Shown here: positions 62,340-62,401 of the stretch, piece after piece
Layout of the letters: every line of letters starts with the position of its first letter
How positions within the stretch are numbered: position 1 is the first letter of the stretch
Source: Stieleria mannarensis
GTDB lineage: Bacteria; Planctomycetota; Planctomycetia; Pirellulales; Pirellulaceae
Direction: 5' to 3'
DNA: 62,401 nt
Assembly: GCF_014154935.1 (NCBI RefSeq)
Contig: NZ_JACEHH010000053.1
Location: forward strand, 1 to 62,401
Translations under genes and position numbers: made by a program
The notes under the pieces: generated by a model
What the model was told of the DNA's origin: nothing
Seen by the model: only the letters and a program-made list of their open reading frames with translations
Database searches by the model: none

Positions 62340-62401
62340 TCCCCCCGAAAATCAACGCCGAGAATTTTGACGCCGTTGGATTCGGGATAAACCCCCACGG
62401 G

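Overview
The window looks like a chromosomal segment of a planctomycete, most probably of the Pirellulaceae (Rhodopirellula-like). This is inferred from gene content and style: high GC, a long B12-dependent ribonucleotide reductase, Hanks-type kinases with extracytoplasmic tails, an operon of HlyD and M50 proteins, a CGCE-type cysteine-repeat secreted protein, a nusA-infB-rbfA cluster without rimP, and many small dispersed palindromic repeats. No rRNA, tRNA, CRISPR array, prophage or complete insertion sequence was recognised.

Layout. 1-900: two heptanucleotide arrays in opposite orientation, then parS-like palindromes. 917-2648: parA-parB. 3083-7533: nfeD-like gene, short nfeD, flotillin floA and a small coiled-coil gene. 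7897-11438 (-): a cation-chloride cotransporter followed two bases later by a Ser/Thr kinase. 11662-12796 (-): TatD/EboB-like hydrolase and a small partner. 12911-18110 (-): three overlapping genes, GAF-like/HlyD, HlyD and M50-peptidase/HlyD. 18138 (-): DUF202. 19544-22537: nrdJ with a clear terminator. 22681-30200 (-): nusA, infB, rbfA, a lysine-rich-tailed protein and a YebC regulator. 31723-44166 (+): about 12.4 kb of type II secretion/type IV pilus genes (pseudopilin, response regulator, histidine kinase, STAS protein, GspE ATPase, GspF, PilM-, PilN-, PilO- and PilP-like proteins, secretin). 44428-46650 (-): zwf and bcp. 47296-49000 (-): cysteine-repeat protein and a zinc-ribbon membrane protein. 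49056-52453 (+): radical-SAM protein, flavin monooxygenase and D-2-hydroxyacid dehydrogenase. 52849-55899 (+): a large receptor-like kinase. 56010-58941 (-): a DevBCA-type ABC exporter. 59072-61504 (-): an S9 peptidase with a VHL-like domain. 61713-62339 (-): an unrecognised protein.

How the genes work together. The 31.7-44.2 kb run supplies the platform, motor, alignment complex and outer-membrane pore of one envelope-spanning machine, with its own two-component pair and STAS protein encoded between the pseudopilin and the ATPase. The other envelope functions (NfeD/flotillin membrane organisation, HlyD/M50 export, DevBCA export, the kinases) form separate units. The most unusual observations are the cotransporter-kinase operon, the S9 peptidase whose N-terminal segment aligns without gaps to the hydroxyproline-binding part of human pVHL, the secretion locus with built-in signalling, and several families of dispersed repeats, one of which lies in frame inside two coding sequences.
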